The notes beneath the pieces are model-generated. The model saw nothing but the letters and a program-made list of their open reading frames with translations, had not been told where the DNA came from and ran no database searches. From Actinokineospora alba (GTDB lineage Bacteria; Actinomycetota; Actinomycetes; Mycobacteriales; Pseudonocardiaceae): a stretch of 64,000 bases of DNA. The position numbers and the translations under genes are program-made. Location of the stretch: NCBI RefSeq assembly GCF_004362515.1, contig NZ_SNXU01000001.1, forward strand, positions 620,001 through 684,000, given 5' to 3'. This document shows positions 37,564-46,673 of this stretch, piece after piece (the first letter of the stretch is position 1; the number at the start of each line of letters is the position of its first letter).

Positions 37564-39634
37564 AGTCGCGCGGCAGGCCCAGAACCCGCTCCCCGGCGAC
37601 CGTGAGCAGGATCTGTTCCGTCCCACCCGCGATCGTCAGACACCGCGACAGCAAGAACTCATGGAGTGCCGCCGAGGACCGCTCGTCCACGACCGCCCCG
37701 TGTTGTCCGAGGAGGTCCACAGCGGCCTCCGCGACCGCCTGCCGGTGCCGCACGCCGATCAGCTTGCGCACCCCGGACTCCGGGCCCGGCCCCTGCCCGT
37801 CGAGCGTGCGCAGCGTCGATCGCAGGTCCACCAGCGACACCGCCGTGCCGTCGGCGACGAGCCCGCCGAGCCGGTCGAGCACCACCGGATCGGTCACCGG
37901 ACCGAGGGCGGACACCAGCTTCTCCACCGATTCGCCCACCGCCGAACCGCTGCCCATCGCCACCCGCTCATCGGCCAGCGTCGCCCGCGCGAGAGCCCAA
38001 CCACCGTCCACCGCCCCGACAACACAGTCGTCCGGCACGAAGACGTCATCGAGGAACACCTCGTTGAACATCGATTCCCCGGTGATCTCCCGCAGCGGCC
38101 GCAGCGTGATCCCCGGAGCGGTCATGTCGACCAAGAAGTACGTGATCCCCTTGTGCTTGGCCACCTCCGGGTTTGTCCGAGCCAGACAGATCCCCCAGTC
38201 CGCCTCCCGCGCCCGCGAAGTCCACACCTTCTGCCCGCTCAGCGACCACCCGCCGTCGACCTTCGTCGCCCGGGTGCGCAGCGCGGCCAGGTCTGAGCCC
38301 GCTTCGGGTTCGCTGAACAGCTGGCACCACGCGATCTCGCCACGCAAGGTCGGCCACGCGAAGCGTTCCCGCTGCTCGTCGGTGCCGTGCCGCAGGATGG
38401 TCGGCACCGCCCAGGCCCCGATCACCAGGTCCGGCCTGCGCACCCCGGCGGCGGCCAGTTCGGCGTCGATCACCAGTTGTGTGCGGGCCGACGCGCCGAG
38501 GCCGAAGGGCTTGGGCCAGTGCGGGACGAGGTAGCCGGTGTCGACGAGGGCGGCCCGCTGCTTCTCGACCGGCAGCGCCGCGATCCGGCGAACCTGCTCG
38601 CGAACGTCCTCATCGACACCCACGTCGATCCCGAGCCGCCGACGCGCGCCGCCGACGACCAGCGTGGCCGCTCGCTGCCGCCACCGCGCGGAGCCGCCGA
38701 GCAGGCTCCGCAGCGCCGACGCGCGCCGCAGGTAGAGGTGGGCGTCGTGCTCCCAGGTGAAGCCGATACCGCCGAGGACCTGGACGCAGTCCTTCGCGTT
38801 GTCGACCGCGGCGTCCAAGGCGATCGCGCCCGCGACGGCCGCGGCCACCGGGTCGTCCGCCCTGGCCGCGTCCCACGCGACGGCGGCGGCCCGCTCGGAC
38901 CGGCAGAGCATGTGCGCGCACAGGTGTTTCACCGCCTGGAACGAACCGATCGGCTTGCCGAACTGCTCGCGCACCTTGGCGTGGGCGACCGCGGTGTCCA
39001 GGCACCACCGCGCGATCCCGGCCGCCTCGGCCGCGCCGAGGGTGACCGCCAGGTCCGCGACCCGCGCCGCCGTGAGACCCGGCAGGGCCGCCTCCGGCCG
39101 GATCCCGTCGAGCCGGACCCGGACCAGCGGCCGGGAGAAGTCGAGCGTCTCGACCGGTTCCGTGCGGCCCGCGGTCGGCACCACCCACCACAGCTCACCC
39201 GCACCCACCACGAGCTGGTCCGCCGCCGCGACCAGGACCTCGCCGCCCAGGGTCCCGTCCGCCCGCACGGCCACACCGTCCGGACACAGCGCGACCGTGA
39301 CCGACACCGTGCCGTCGACCAGTCCGGGCAGCAGTTCCTTCGCCTCGGGGGTGCCCGCCTCCGCCAGCAGCAGACCGGCGAGCGCCGAGGTCAGCAAGGG
39401 CCCGCCGAACAGCTCGTAGGCGCTCTGCTCGAGCGCGGCCGCCAGGTCCGACACGGACCCGCCCGCGCCGCCGAACTCGGCGGACACGGCCATCCCGAGT
39501 ACCCCGAGGTCGATCAACTCGCGGGTACAGTGTGGAACGTGTTCACGGACCGACCGATGGGGAGCGACCCGGGCGGCGACCGCCCGAACCGCGTCCTGGA
39601 TCGCGCGCTGTTCTTCGGTGACCGCGATCGGCAC
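37562..39634 (-). CDS. fadE34: Fused acyl-CoA dehydrogenase FadE34 (ChsE3-like)
   Basis: 690 residues, two acyl-CoA dehydrogenase units in one chain. The N-half (1-330) is the short partner type with FGKPIGSFQAVKHL. The C-half (335-690) is the full type with FSEPEAGSDLAAL and AGGTEQILLTVAG. FadE34 acts on C5-type or bile-acid-like steroid side chains. GTG 39634 follows GAGGAGG. Divergent from kstR, as in mycobacteria, with a KstR box between them. Confidence 0.9.
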   Translation of the reverse strand: MPIAVTEEQRAIQDAVRAVAARVAPHRSVREHVPHCTRELIDLGVLGMAVSAEFGGAGGSVSDLAAALEQSAYELFGGPLLTSALAGLLLAEAGTPEAKELLPGLVDGTVSVTVALCPDGVAVRADGTLGGEVLVAAADQLVVGAGELWWVVPTAGRTEPVETLDFSRPLVRVRLDGIRPEAALPGLTAARVADLAVTLGAAEAAGIARWCLDTAVAHAKVREQFGKPIGSFQAVKHLCAHMLCRSERAAAVAWDAARADDPVAAAVAGAIALDAAVDNAKDCVQVLGGIGFTWEHDAHLYLRRASALRSLLGGSARWRQRAATLVVGGARRRLGIDVGVDEDVREQVRRIAALPVEKQRAALVDTGYLVPHWPKPFGLGASARTQLVIDAELAAAGVRRPDLVIGAWAVPTILRHGTDEQRERFAWPTLRGEIAWCQLFSEPEAGSDLAALRTRATKVDGGWSLSGQKVWTSRAREADWGICLARTNPEVAKHKGITYFLVDMTAPGITLRPLREITGESMFNEVFLDDVFVPDDCVVGAVDGGWALARATLADERVAMGSGSAVGESVEKLVSALGPVTDPVVLDRLGGLVADGTAVSLVDLRSTLRTLDGQGPGPESGVRKLIGVRHRQAVAEAAVDLLGQHGAVVDERSSAALHEFLLSRCLTIAGGTEQILLTVAGERVLGLPRD

Positions 39635-39670
39635 GGGCTGACCTCCTCGTGTCGGAACCACGAGCTACTA

Positions 39671-39684
39671 TAGAACGTGTTTCA
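39671..39684. promoter_or_regulatory. KstR box, perfect, between fadE34 and kstR
   Basis: TAGAACGTGTTTCA matches TnnAACnnGTTnnA. It lies between the divergent starts (39634 and 39709) and implies autoregulation of kstR. Confidence 0.85.
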
Positions 39685-39708
39685 GTTTTCGACGGACAGG
39701 AATGTTGG

Positions 39709-40335
39709 ATGACCGCCACGAACCGGCCCCGCGCGGCGAATGGTCTGCTCACCGAGGACGAGCCCGGCTCGGCCGCGCAGCGCGACCGCCGCAAGCGGAT
39801 CCTCGACGCCACCATCGCGCTGGCCTCCAAGGGCGGCTTCGAGGCGGTCCAGATGCGCGCGGTGGCCGAGAAGGCCGACGTGGCACTCGGCACGCTCTAC
39901 CGCTACTTCCCCTCGAAGATCCACCTGCTGGTCACCGGCCTGGCACGGGAACTCGAACGCGGCCTGGAGCGGCTCGACCGCGCGACCATCCCCGGTGAGA
40001 CGCCCTACGACCGCGTCCTGCAGGTGCTCGGCCGGGTCACCCGCGCCATGCAGCGCGACCCGCACCTGACCGAGGCGATGACCCGGGCGTTCATGTTCGC
40101 CGACGCCTCCGCCGCCGCCGAGGTCGACGCGGTGGGCAGGCTGATGGACCGGATGTTCGCCTACGCCATGCACGACGAGCCGACCGAAGAGGACATGGCG
40201 ATCGCCAGGGTCATCGCCGACGTGTGGCTGTCCAACCTGGTCGCCTGGGTGACCAGGCGGGCCACCGCGAACGACGTCGCCGACCGCCTCGAACTGACGG
40301 TCCGGCTGTTGCTGCGCAAGGATTCCCGCACTTGA
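39709..40335 (+). CDS. kstR: TetR-family repressor KstR
   Basis: 208 residues. HTH (about 25-75) with GGFEAVQMRAVAEKADVALG and LYRYFPSK, and the ligand domain has LTEAMTRAFMFADASAAAEVD, strongly like mycobacterial KstR. It represses the upper sterol pathway and is released by 3-oxo-steroid-CoA thioesters. ATG 39709 is in frame with AGGA upstream; an ATG at 39702 is out of frame. It closes the steroid cluster. Confidence 0.93.
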   Translation: MTATNRPRAANGLLTEDEPGSAAQRDRRKRILDATIALASKGGFEAVQMRAVAEKADVALGTLYRYFPSKIHLLVTGLARELERGLERLDRATIPGETPYDRVLQVLGRVTRAMQRDPHLTEAMTRAFMFADASAAAEVDAVGRLMDRMFAYAMHDEPTEEDMAIARVIADVWLSNLVAWVTRRATANDVADRLELTVRLLLRKDSRT

Positions 40336-40372
40336 CCCATTCGGTAGCTGGCCCGCGGAGCCGGGGAGCGGC

Positions 40373-40999
40373 ATGCTGTGCGGCGTGCCTACCGAGAACA
40401 CCACTCCCGCGTTCGACCTGATCGGCAAGCGCTACGACGAGTCGTTCGTCGAGCGGGACGCGCAGATCGCCGAGACGAACTGGCTGATCGACCGACTGCC
40501 GCCCGGCGCCCGCGTGCTGGACCTGGGCTGCGGCAGCGGCCTGCCCACGGCCAAGCAGCTGATCGACGCCGGCTTCGAGGTCGTCGGCGTGGACGAGTCG
40601 CAGACGATGCTCGATCTGGCCGAGGAGCAGGCGCCCGGCGGCACCTACCTGCGCGGCGACCTTCGGGAGACAGCGGAGCTGGGCGAGTTCGACGCCGTCG
40701 TCGCCTTCTTCGCGCTGCTGATGCTGTCCAAAGCTGACATCGCCAAGACCCTGGCGAACATCCGCGAGCAGCTGCGCGGCCCGAAACTGCTGCTGATCAG
40801 CATGGTGCAGGGCGATTTCGACGCGTTCCCGGTGAACTTCCTCGGCGCGCCGACGTCGGTCTCGGCCTACCCGCCCGACCAGCTGCGCGAGGTGGTCACC
40901 AACGCAGGCTTCGAGGTGTCACACCTGCACGAGGTCGAAGCCATGGCCGAACCCGGCCGCATCGAGGTCCAGCTCTACCTACGCGCGGCAGCTGTCTGA
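40373..40999 (+). CDS. Class I SAM-dependent methyltransferase
   Basis: 208 residues. SAM motif I VLDLGCGSGLPTAKQL (about 42-57), then VVGVDESQTML and FDAVVAFFALLML. ATG 40373 has GGGGAG 4 bp upstream; GTG 40385 is an alternative. Substrate unknown. It lies just after kstR on the same strand but has no visible steroid motif. Confidence 0.85.
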   Translation: MLCGVPTENTTPAFDLIGKRYDESFVERDAQIAETNWLIDRLPPGARVLDLGCGSGLPTAKQLIDAGFEVVGVDESQTMLDLAEEQAPGGTYLRGDLRETAELGEFDAVVAFFALLMLSKADIAKTLANIREQLRGPKLLLISMVQGDFDAFPVNFLGAPTSVSAYPPDQLREVVTNAGFEVSHLHEVEAMAEPGRIEVQLYLRAAAV

Positions 41000-41005
41000 C
41001 CTCGC

Positions 41006-41110
41006 GAGTCGCCCCGCCAGGCAAACGAGTCGCCCCGCCAGGCGAGCGAGTTCAACGTTCAGGCAAGTGAGTTCAACGTTCAGGCAAGTGAGTTCGACCC
41101 TTCAGCCGAG
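41006..41110. repeat. 21-bp tandem repeats (five units), family A
   Basis: Units start at 41006, 41027, 41048, 41069 and 41090. The first two follow GAGTCGCCCC...GGCAAAC, the third and fourth are identical (GAGTTCAACGTTCAGGCAAG), and the last is degenerate and runs into the sigma-factor stop. Related units occur at 49268-49430. Confidence 0.92.
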
Positions 41111-41767
41111 CCAGTCCCCCGCCTGGAGGGCACCGCGCAGTCGGGTGAGGGCTCGGTGCTGGGCGACCCGGACGGCCGTCGCGGTCAGCCCGATCGCGGT
41201 GGCCGTCTCCTGCGCGGAGAGGCCGACGACCAGCCGCAGCACCAGGATCTCGCGCTGGCGCGGGGCAAGGGTGTCGAGCAGGGAGACCAGCCGGGTGCGC
41301 ATCTCGCCGCGCAAGGTGAGCTGCTCCGGGCCGAGTCCGACGTCCATGGTCTCGGGCAGTTCGGCCACCGGCTCGGAGCGGTCGCGCCCGGAGCGGCGGT
41401 AGAAGTCGGCGACCTTGTGCGAGGCGATCCCATAGACGAACGGCAGGAACGACTCGCAGTTGTCGTGGTAGCGCGGAAGGGCGCCGAGCACGGCCAGCAG
41501 GATCTCCTGGGCCACGTCGTCGGCGGAGGAGTACGCGGACCCCGTGCGGCCGATCCGGGCCCGGCAGTAGCGGATGATCGCCGGGTTGATCCAGGCGAAC
41601 AGCGTTCCGATGGCTTCGCGGTCGCCCTGCAGCGAGGCGGCGACCAACTCGTGGAACGCGGAGCTCTTGAGTCGAGTGAAGATCGCGTCGGTCCCCTGAG
41701 ACCGCGCGGCGGGAGCGGAAACCGTCGTGTCGTGGTCCGACCCGACCGGCTTGATGGCAGAACTCAC
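41102..41767 (-). CDS. ECF sigma factor, ShbA/SigD-like
   Basis: 221 residues. Region 2 has YSSADDVAQEILLAVL and FLPFVYGIASHKVADFYRR; region 4 has APRQREILVLRLVVGLSAQETA and AVRVAQHRALTRLR. GTG 41767 (VSSAIKPVG) is favoured by a GGGGG tract upstream; longer in-frame starts exist but their sequence is not sigma-like. ShbA in Streptomyces drives transcription of the principal sigma gene, and SigD in mycobacteria is a starvation sigma. No anti-sigma gene is adjacent. Confidence 0.85.
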   Translation of the reverse strand: MSSAIKPVGSDHDTTVSAPAARSQGTDAIFTRLKSSAFHELVAASLQGDREAIGTLFAWINPAIIRYCRARIGRTGSAYSSADDVAQEILLAVLGALPRYHDNCESFLPFVYGIASHKVADFYRRSGRDRSEPVAELPETMDVGLGPEQLTLRGEMRTRLVSLLDTLAPRQREILVLRLVVGLSAQETATAIGLTATAVRVAQHRALTRLRGALQAGDWLG

Positions 41768-42150
41768 ATGAGCCCCCAGAGTGTGCGGCGCAAGGTGCGC
41801 CGGTGAGATCCGGTGTGGCGCGGGCTCCCCGACTCGCGTCCCCTGTCCCGTCTCGGACCGTCGGATTCGATGGTGACCCTTGACGGAGAGTGATGCTAGC
41901 GGGGGAAGTGCTTCGGCACCAGGGTTTCCCCTAGTACTTCTCCGGAGATGTTTTCTCATTCAACCTTCGCCCGGTAAGGGTCCAAGGTCCCGAGACGCAA
42001 CCTTGCGTGGGTGAACCCGGGAAATCAGTCACGAACGGTGGACGTCCGGTCGACTCTCCGAAGTTGCTGATCCACCGACAGTGGATTCTGTGGGAAACCG
42101 CCAGAACGCATCGACGTTCGTCACTGTGTCCACACGGAGGGTAGCGTCGA

Positions 42151-42177
42151 ACGCGGTGACCGGATTTGTCACCGCGT
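42151..42177. promoter_or_regulatory. 10-bp-arm inverted repeat abutting the -35 element
   Basis: ACGCGGTGAC (42151-42160) and GTCACCGCGT (42168-42177) are perfect arms with a 7-bp spacer. It ends on the first base of the -35 hexamer, so it is a likely operator for the rightward gene. Confidence 0.65.
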
Positions 42178-42206
42178 TGACAGTGCCGCCTCCAGGTTTC
42201 TAGCGT
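42177..42206 (+). promoter_or_regulatory. Sigma-70-type promoter
   Basis: TTGACA (42177-42182), 18-bp spacer, TAGCGT (42201-42206). It lies about 55 bp upstream of the dehydrogenase ATG at 42261. Confidence 0.65.
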
Positions 42207-42260
42207 TGCCTGGGTTGTCCAGTTGGGCAGCGAACCACCCGAAATGGGGATGCACCCGCT

Positions 42261-43226
42261 ATGGACGCCACCCGGCGGCCGATCGTCGTCGTCCTGCACG
42301 GCGCCGAACGACCGCCCCGGATGACCACGATCGAGCAGAACGCGACGGTCCGCTACACCACGTCGCACCACCTCGCCGAGGCCCTGCCCGGCGCCGACGT
42401 GCTGCTGGTCTGGGACCTTCGCAGCACCGCGCTGGCCCAGGTCTGGCCAGCGGCGAACGGCCTGCGCTGGGTCCACGCGGCCGCCGCGGGCGTGGGCCAC
42501 CTCGCGATACCCGAGCTGATCAACTCCGAGGTCGCACTGACCAACGCGCGCGGGATCTTCGACGAGCCGGTCGCGGAGTACGTGCTGACCGTCATGCTGG
42601 CCTTCGCCAAGGACCTGCCCACCACGATGCGGCTGCAGCAGCGCCGCACCTGGATGAAGCGCGAGACCGAACGCCTCGCCGGGTCGAGCGCGCTGATCAT
42701 CGGAACCGGCCCGATCGGGCGGGCGATCGGGCGCAAACTCCGAGCCGTCGGGGTGGCGGTGTCCGGCGCGGGCCAGGCGGCCAGGGAGTCCGATCCGGAC
42801 TTCGACTCGGTCGTCGCGCTCACGGACCTGCGCGCCGCGCTGCCCAAGCACGACCATGTGATCGTCGCCCTGCCGCTTTCGCCCGCCACGACCGGGTTGA
42901 TCGACGCGCACGCCCTGCGGGCCATGCGGCCGACCGCCAGACTGGTCACCATCGGCCGCCGCGGCCTGATCGTCACCGCGGACCTGCTCGACGCCCTGGA
43001 TTCCGGGACCATCGCGGGCGCGGCGATCGAGGTGTTCGCCGACGAGCCGCTCTCGCCGTCCTCGCCGCTGTGGGACATGCCCAACGTCCTCATCTCGCCG
43101 CACATGTCGGGCGACGTGAAGGGCTGGCGGGACGAGTTGGTCCGGCTCTTCGCCGACAACCTCGATCGCTACATCAGGGAAGAACCGCTGCTCAACGTGG
43201 TCGACAAGCGCCTCTACCGTCGGTGA
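42261..43226 (+). CDS. D-2-hydroxyacid dehydrogenase family protein
   Basis: 321 residues. NAD-binding GTGPIGRAIG (about 148-157), catalytic Arg in TIGRRGLIV, Glu in FADEPL and His in SPHMSG. Interconverts a 2-keto acid with its D-2-hydroxy form; substrate not predictable. GGGGA lies 10 bp before the ATG. Monocistronic, with its own promoter and operator-like repeat. Confidence 0.88.
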   Translation: MDATRRPIVVVLHGAERPPRMTTIEQNATVRYTTSHHLAEALPGADVLLVWDLRSTALAQVWPAANGLRWVHAAAAGVGHLAIPELINSEVALTNARGIFDEPVAEYVLTVMLAFAKDLPTTMRLQQRRTWMKRETERLAGSSALIIGTGPIGRAIGRKLRAVGVAVSGAGQAARESDPDFDSVVALTDLRAALPKHDHVIVALPLSPATTGLIDAHALRAMRPTARLVTIGRRGLIVTADLLDALDSGTIAGAAIEVFADEPLSPSSPLWDMPNVLISPHMSGDVKGWRDELVRLFADNLDRYIREEPLLNVVDKRLYRR

Positions 43227-43258
43227 CCCGGGCCACAGGGGTCGACTGGAACCACTTG

Positions 43259-43272
43259 CTACTCTAGAGTAG
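43259..43272. promoter_or_regulatory. 14-bp perfect palindrome upstream of acyl-CoA dehydrogenase pair
   Basis: CTACTCTAGAGTAG, 30 bp before the ATG at 43303. This is the typical size of a TetR operator; no regulator gene is adjacent. Confidence 0.6.
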
Positions 43273-43302
43273 GTAAGAGGTCCGAACCGATTAGGGAGCA
43301 GC

Positions 43303-44646
43303 ATGGCCGGGAAAGAGGGAGTCGGCGCGAAGCCGCCGCGGCGCGACGCCATGGGAACGGCGCTGGCGGTGCTGAACCGTTTGGCGAGCACCGAGGTGCT
43401 CGACCGGTTCGGGTTGCGCAAGCCGATGCAGAACACCGTCTACCAGGCCACGAAGACCGGGTTCACCGCCATCGGCGCCGCGAGCCGCACGTTCGTCGCC
43501 GCGCAGAAGTCAGGCAAGCCCAAGCGGCTGCCGTCCGCGTCGGCCAAGGGTCTGTTCGACCTGACGCCGACCGAAGAGCAGCAGATGATCCGCGACACCG
43601 TCGCCGAGTTCGCCGCCGAGCGGCTGCGCCCGGTCGCCGCGGACGCCGACGCCAAGTGCGAGACCCCGCAGGAGCTGCTGACCCAGACCGCCGAGCTCGG
43701 CGTGACCCTGGTCGGCGTGCCCGAGGACCTCGGCGGCGTGGGCAGTGAGCGCTCCGCGGTCACCAACGTGCTGATCGCCGAGGCCATGGCGCACGGCGAC
43801 ATGGGCCTCGCGGTGGCCTGCCTCGCGCCGTCCGCGGTGAGCAACGCGCTCGTGCTGTGGGGCGACGCCGACCAGCAGGCGACCTACCTGCCCGCGTTCG
43901 TCGGCGACAACGTGCCCGCCGCCGCCCTGGCCATCCAGGAGCCGCGCGCGCTGTTCGACCCGTTCGCCCTGCAGACCAAGGCGCACCGCACGCCCGGCGG
44001 TTTCACCATCACCGGCGTGAAGTCCCTGGTTCCGCGCGCCGCGCAGGCCGAGTTGTTCATCGTCGCCGCCGACCTCGACGGCCGCGGTCCGGCGCTGTTC
44101 CTGGTCGAGTCCGGCAACAAGGGTGTGAGCGTCGAGTCCGAGCCCGCCATGGGTCTTCGGGCCGCGTCGCTCGGCAAGCTGCACCTGGACCAGGTCTCGC
44201 TGCCCGCCACCGCGCTGATCGCCGAGGGCAAGGGCGACGTCTACGCCGAGTGCGTCCGCCTGGCCCGCATCGGCTGGTGCGCGCTCGCCGTCGGCACCTC
44301 GCAGGCCGTGCTCGACTACGTGATCCCCTACGTCAACGACCGCGTCGCGTTCGGTGAGCCGATCAGCCACCGGCAGGGCGTGGCGTTCAAGGTCGCCGAC
44401 ATCGGCATCGAGCTGGAGAGCATGCGCCTGCTCACCTACCGCGCCGCCAGCCGCGCGGAGCAGGGCAAGACCTATGCGCGGGAGGCCGCGCTGGCCCGGA
44501 AACTGTGTTCGGACAAGGGAATGATGATCGGCAACGACGGCGTGCAGCTGCTCGGCGGACATGGCTTCGTCAAGGAGCACCCGGTGGAACGGTGGTACCG
44601 GGATCTGCGGGTTATCGGTCTGGCCGAGGGCGTCGTCCTCGTCTGA
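43303..44646 (+). CDS. Acyl-CoA dehydrogenase with N-terminal extension
   Basis: 447 residues. About 80 N-terminal residues precede the standard domains, which begin near FDLTPTEEQQMIRDTVAEF. The C-terminal part has VAFGEPISHRQGVAFKVADIG and QLLGGHGFVKEHPVERWYRDLR. It is followed 28 bp later by a second acyl-CoA dehydrogenase, so a heteromeric enzyme is likely. The extension (VLNRLASTEVLDRFGLRKPMQ) may mediate that pairing or membrane contact. Confidence 0.85.
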   Translation: MAGKEGVGAKPPRRDAMGTALAVLNRLASTEVLDRFGLRKPMQNTVYQATKTGFTAIGAASRTFVAAQKSGKPKRLPSASAKGLFDLTPTEEQQMIRDTVAEFAAERLRPVAADADAKCETPQELLTQTAELGVTLVGVPEDLGGVGSERSAVTNVLIAEAMAHGDMGLAVACLAPSAVSNALVLWGDADQQATYLPAFVGDNVPAAALAIQEPRALFDPFALQTKAHRTPGGFTITGVKSLVPRAAQAELFIVAADLDGRGPALFLVESGNKGVSVESEPAMGLRAASLGKLHLDQVSLPATALIAEGKGDVYAECVRLARIGWCALAVGTSQAVLDYVIPYVNDRVAFGEPISHRQGVAFKVADIGIELESMRLLTYRAASRAEQGKTYAREAALARKLCSDKGMMIGNDGVQLLGGHGFVKEHPVERWYRDLRVIGLAEGVVLV

Positions 44647-44674
44647 GGGCTCAGGACAACGGGAGAGATTTCAG

Positions 44675-45877
44675 ATGATCAACCTTGAGGTTCCCAAGAA
44701 GTTCGAGCAGCTCGTCGACCAGGCACACCAGGCCGCCGCTGAGTTCTTCCGCCCGAACTCGCGCAAGTACGACCACGCGGAGCACACCTATCCCAAGGAA
44801 CTCGACATGCTCGCCGCGCTCCTCGACGGCCTGTCGGCCTCGGGCGGCGGCGCGGGCGCGAGCGGTGTCCGGGCGGACACGAGCAAGGAGAAGGGCAACC
44901 GCAACGGGTCCAACCTGTCGCTGCTGCTCGGCACCATCGAGATGTGCTGGGGCGACGTCGGTCTGCTGCTGACCATGCCGCGGCAGGGTCTGGGCAACGC
45001 CGCCATCGCGTCGGTCGCCAACGACGAGCAGTTGGAGCGCTACAAGGGCAAGTGGGCCGCCATGGCCATCACCGAGCCCGACACCGGCTCCGACTCCGGC
45101 GCGATCCGCACGACCGCGGTGAAGGACGGCGACTACTACGTCCTCAACGGCGAGAAGATCTTCGTGACCTCCGGCGAACGCGCGGACTGCGTCGTCGTCT
45201 GGGCCACTTTGGACCGCTCGCTCGGCAAGGCCGCCATCAAGTCCTTTGTGGTCGACCGCGGCACGCCCGGCTTCGAGCTGGTCCGGTTGGAGCACAAGCT
45301 CGGCATCCGCGCCTCGGACACCGCGCACTTCCGCCTGGAGAACGTCAGGGTCCACAAGGACAACCTGCTGGGCAGCCCGGAAGTCAGCGCGGAGCAGGGT
45401 TTCGCGGGGGTCATGCAGACCTTCGACAACACCCGTCCGCTGGTCGCCGCCATGGCCGTGGGTGTCGCCCGCGCCGCCCTGGAGGAGACCCGGCGGATCC
45501 TTTCCGAAGCGGGCGTGGAGATCGACTACGACCGCCCCGCCAACACCCAGTCCGCCGCGGCGGCGACCTTCCTGCAGCTCGAAGCCGACTGGGAAGCCGC
45601 CTACCTGCTGTCGCTGGAAGCGGCGTGGATGGCCGACAACCGCAAGCCCAACTCGCTGCAGGCCAGCATGGCCAAGGCGAAGGCGGGCCGCTCCGGCTCG
45701 GACGTCACCCTGCGGTGCGTCGAGCTGGCCGGGTCGATCGGCTACAGCGAGAACTCGCTTCTGGAGAAGTGGGCCCGCGACTCGAAGATCCTCGACATCT
45801 TCGAGGGCACCCAGCAGATCCAGCAGCTGATCGTCGCCCGCCGCCTGCTGAACAAGTCGTCGGCCGACCTGAAGTGA
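44675..45877 (+). CDS. Acyl-CoA dehydrogenase, second of pair
   Basis: 400 residues. ITEPDTGSDSGAIRTTA in the middle domain and FEGTQQIQQLIVARRLL at the end. An insertion near residues 60-78 (SGGGAGASG...) is unusual. ATG 44675 follows GGGAGAG; earlier in-frame codons would overlap the previous gene. A strong terminator follows. Confidence 0.87.
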   Translation: MINLEVPKKFEQLVDQAHQAAAEFFRPNSRKYDHAEHTYPKELDMLAALLDGLSASGGGAGASGVRADTSKEKGNRNGSNLSLLLGTIEMCWGDVGLLLTMPRQGLGNAAIASVANDEQLERYKGKWAAMAITEPDTGSDSGAIRTTAVKDGDYYVLNGEKIFVTSGERADCVVVWATLDRSLGKAAIKSFVVDRGTPGFELVRLEHKLGIRASDTAHFRLENVRVHKDNLLGSPEVSAEQGFAGVMQTFDNTRPLVAAMAVGVARAALEETRRILSEAGVEIDYDRPANTQSAAAATFLQLEADWEAAYLLSLEAAWMADNRKPNSLQASMAKAKAGRSGSDVTLRCVELAGSIGYSENSLLEKWARDSKILDIFEGTQQIQQLIVARRLLNKSSADLK

Positions 45878-45890
45878 TGTAGTGCCAACG

Positions 45891-45926
45891 AAAGCGGCGC
45901 CCCTCGAACTCGAGGGGCGCCGCTTT
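45891..45926 (+). terminator. Intrinsic-type terminator hairpin
   Basis: Perfect 17-bp arms (45891-45907, 45910-45926) beginning AAAGCGGCGCCCC, then TGTCTTG. It separates the acyl-CoA dehydrogenase pair from the convergent TetR gene and can serve both. Confidence 0.9.
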
Positions 45927-45937
45927 GTCTTGGGTGG

Positions 45938-46573
45938 CTACAGGTGCGCGGCGCGCATGGCCTGGTCCATCTCGTCGTGCGTGGCCGCGGGACACGGCAG
46001 TGGGGTGGGGTTGTTCGCGCGGATACCGTCGAGCAGGACCGCCAGGTACCGCCGCCACAGGTCGGGATTGATCGCCCGCGTCAGCTCCGCCGACGCGGCG
46101 ACCATGATCAGGAAAGCGCCGATGTCGGAGGCCTCGAAGTCCGGGCGGACCGCGCCCTGCGCCTTCGCGCGGGCGACCAGGGCGTCCACCGCCGGGATGA
46201 AGTGCTCGGAGATGCGCTCCACCTGCCCGAAGTCGGCCCGGGTGCAGATCTCGAACAGGCCGCGGTCGGCCGACTGGCGCTCGGCGATCTCGGTGATCAG
46301 TCCACACAGGCCTTCCCATGCGTCCGGCTCCGCCGCGGCGGCGTCGATCACCACGGCCAGTTCCTCGACCACGTGGTCGAACACGGCCGTGACCAGGGCT
46401 TCCTTGTTGGGAAAGCGCCGGTAGACGGTGCCGACGCCGACGCCCGCGTGTCGGGCCACGTCGTCCAGCGTGACGTTCAGGCCGTGCTCCGCGAAGACCT
46501 CGCGCGCGGCTCTGACGACGCGGACGCGGTTGCGTTCGGCGTCGGCGCGCAGGGGCTTGGTGGCGATCGTCAC
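45938..46573 (-). CDS. TetR-family regulator of the MFS gene
   Basis: 211 residues. HTH has VTLDDVARHAGVGVGTVYRRFPNKEAL. GTG 46573 starts at VTIATKPL. It is divergent from the DHA2-type transporter (101-bp gap), the classic arrangement for a local efflux repressor. Confidence 0.85.
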   Translation of the reverse strand: MTIATKPLRADAERNRVRVVRAAREVFAEHGLNVTLDDVARHAGVGVGTVYRRFPNKEALVTAVFDHVVEELAVVIDAAAAEPDAWEGLCGLITEIAERQSADRGLFEICTRADFGQVERISEHFIPAVDALVARAKAQGAVRPDFEASDIGAFLIMVAASAELTRAINPDLWRRYLAVLLDGIRANNPTPLPCPAATHDEMDQAMRAAHL

Positions 46574-46638
46574 GCTCCCAGCATAACAAATCCGGAGGAC
46601 GCCTCTCCGCTTCCTTGGTACCGTCGAAACCATAACCG

Positions 46639-46651
46639 GAGACCGGGTCTC
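46639..46651. promoter_or_regulatory. Palindromic operator candidate
   Basis: GAGACCGGGTCTC is a perfect 13-bp palindrome between the divergent TetR and MFS genes, 22 bp before the MFS ATG. Confidence 0.6.
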
Positions 46652-46673
46652 AACTTTCTCCCCAGGGGCATTC

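Larger units (their letters stand above)
41768..42260. other. 493-bp intergenic region
   Basis: Between divergent sigma-factor and 2-hydroxyacid dehydrogenase genes. It contains an inverted repeat and a promoter (42151-42206, listed separately) and a weak GGGGAA/TTCCCC inverted pair near 41902-41941. No further gene is seen. Confidence 0.7.

Noticed and set aside
41006..41110. CRISPR-like repeat
   Set aside because: 21-bp units have no unique spacers.
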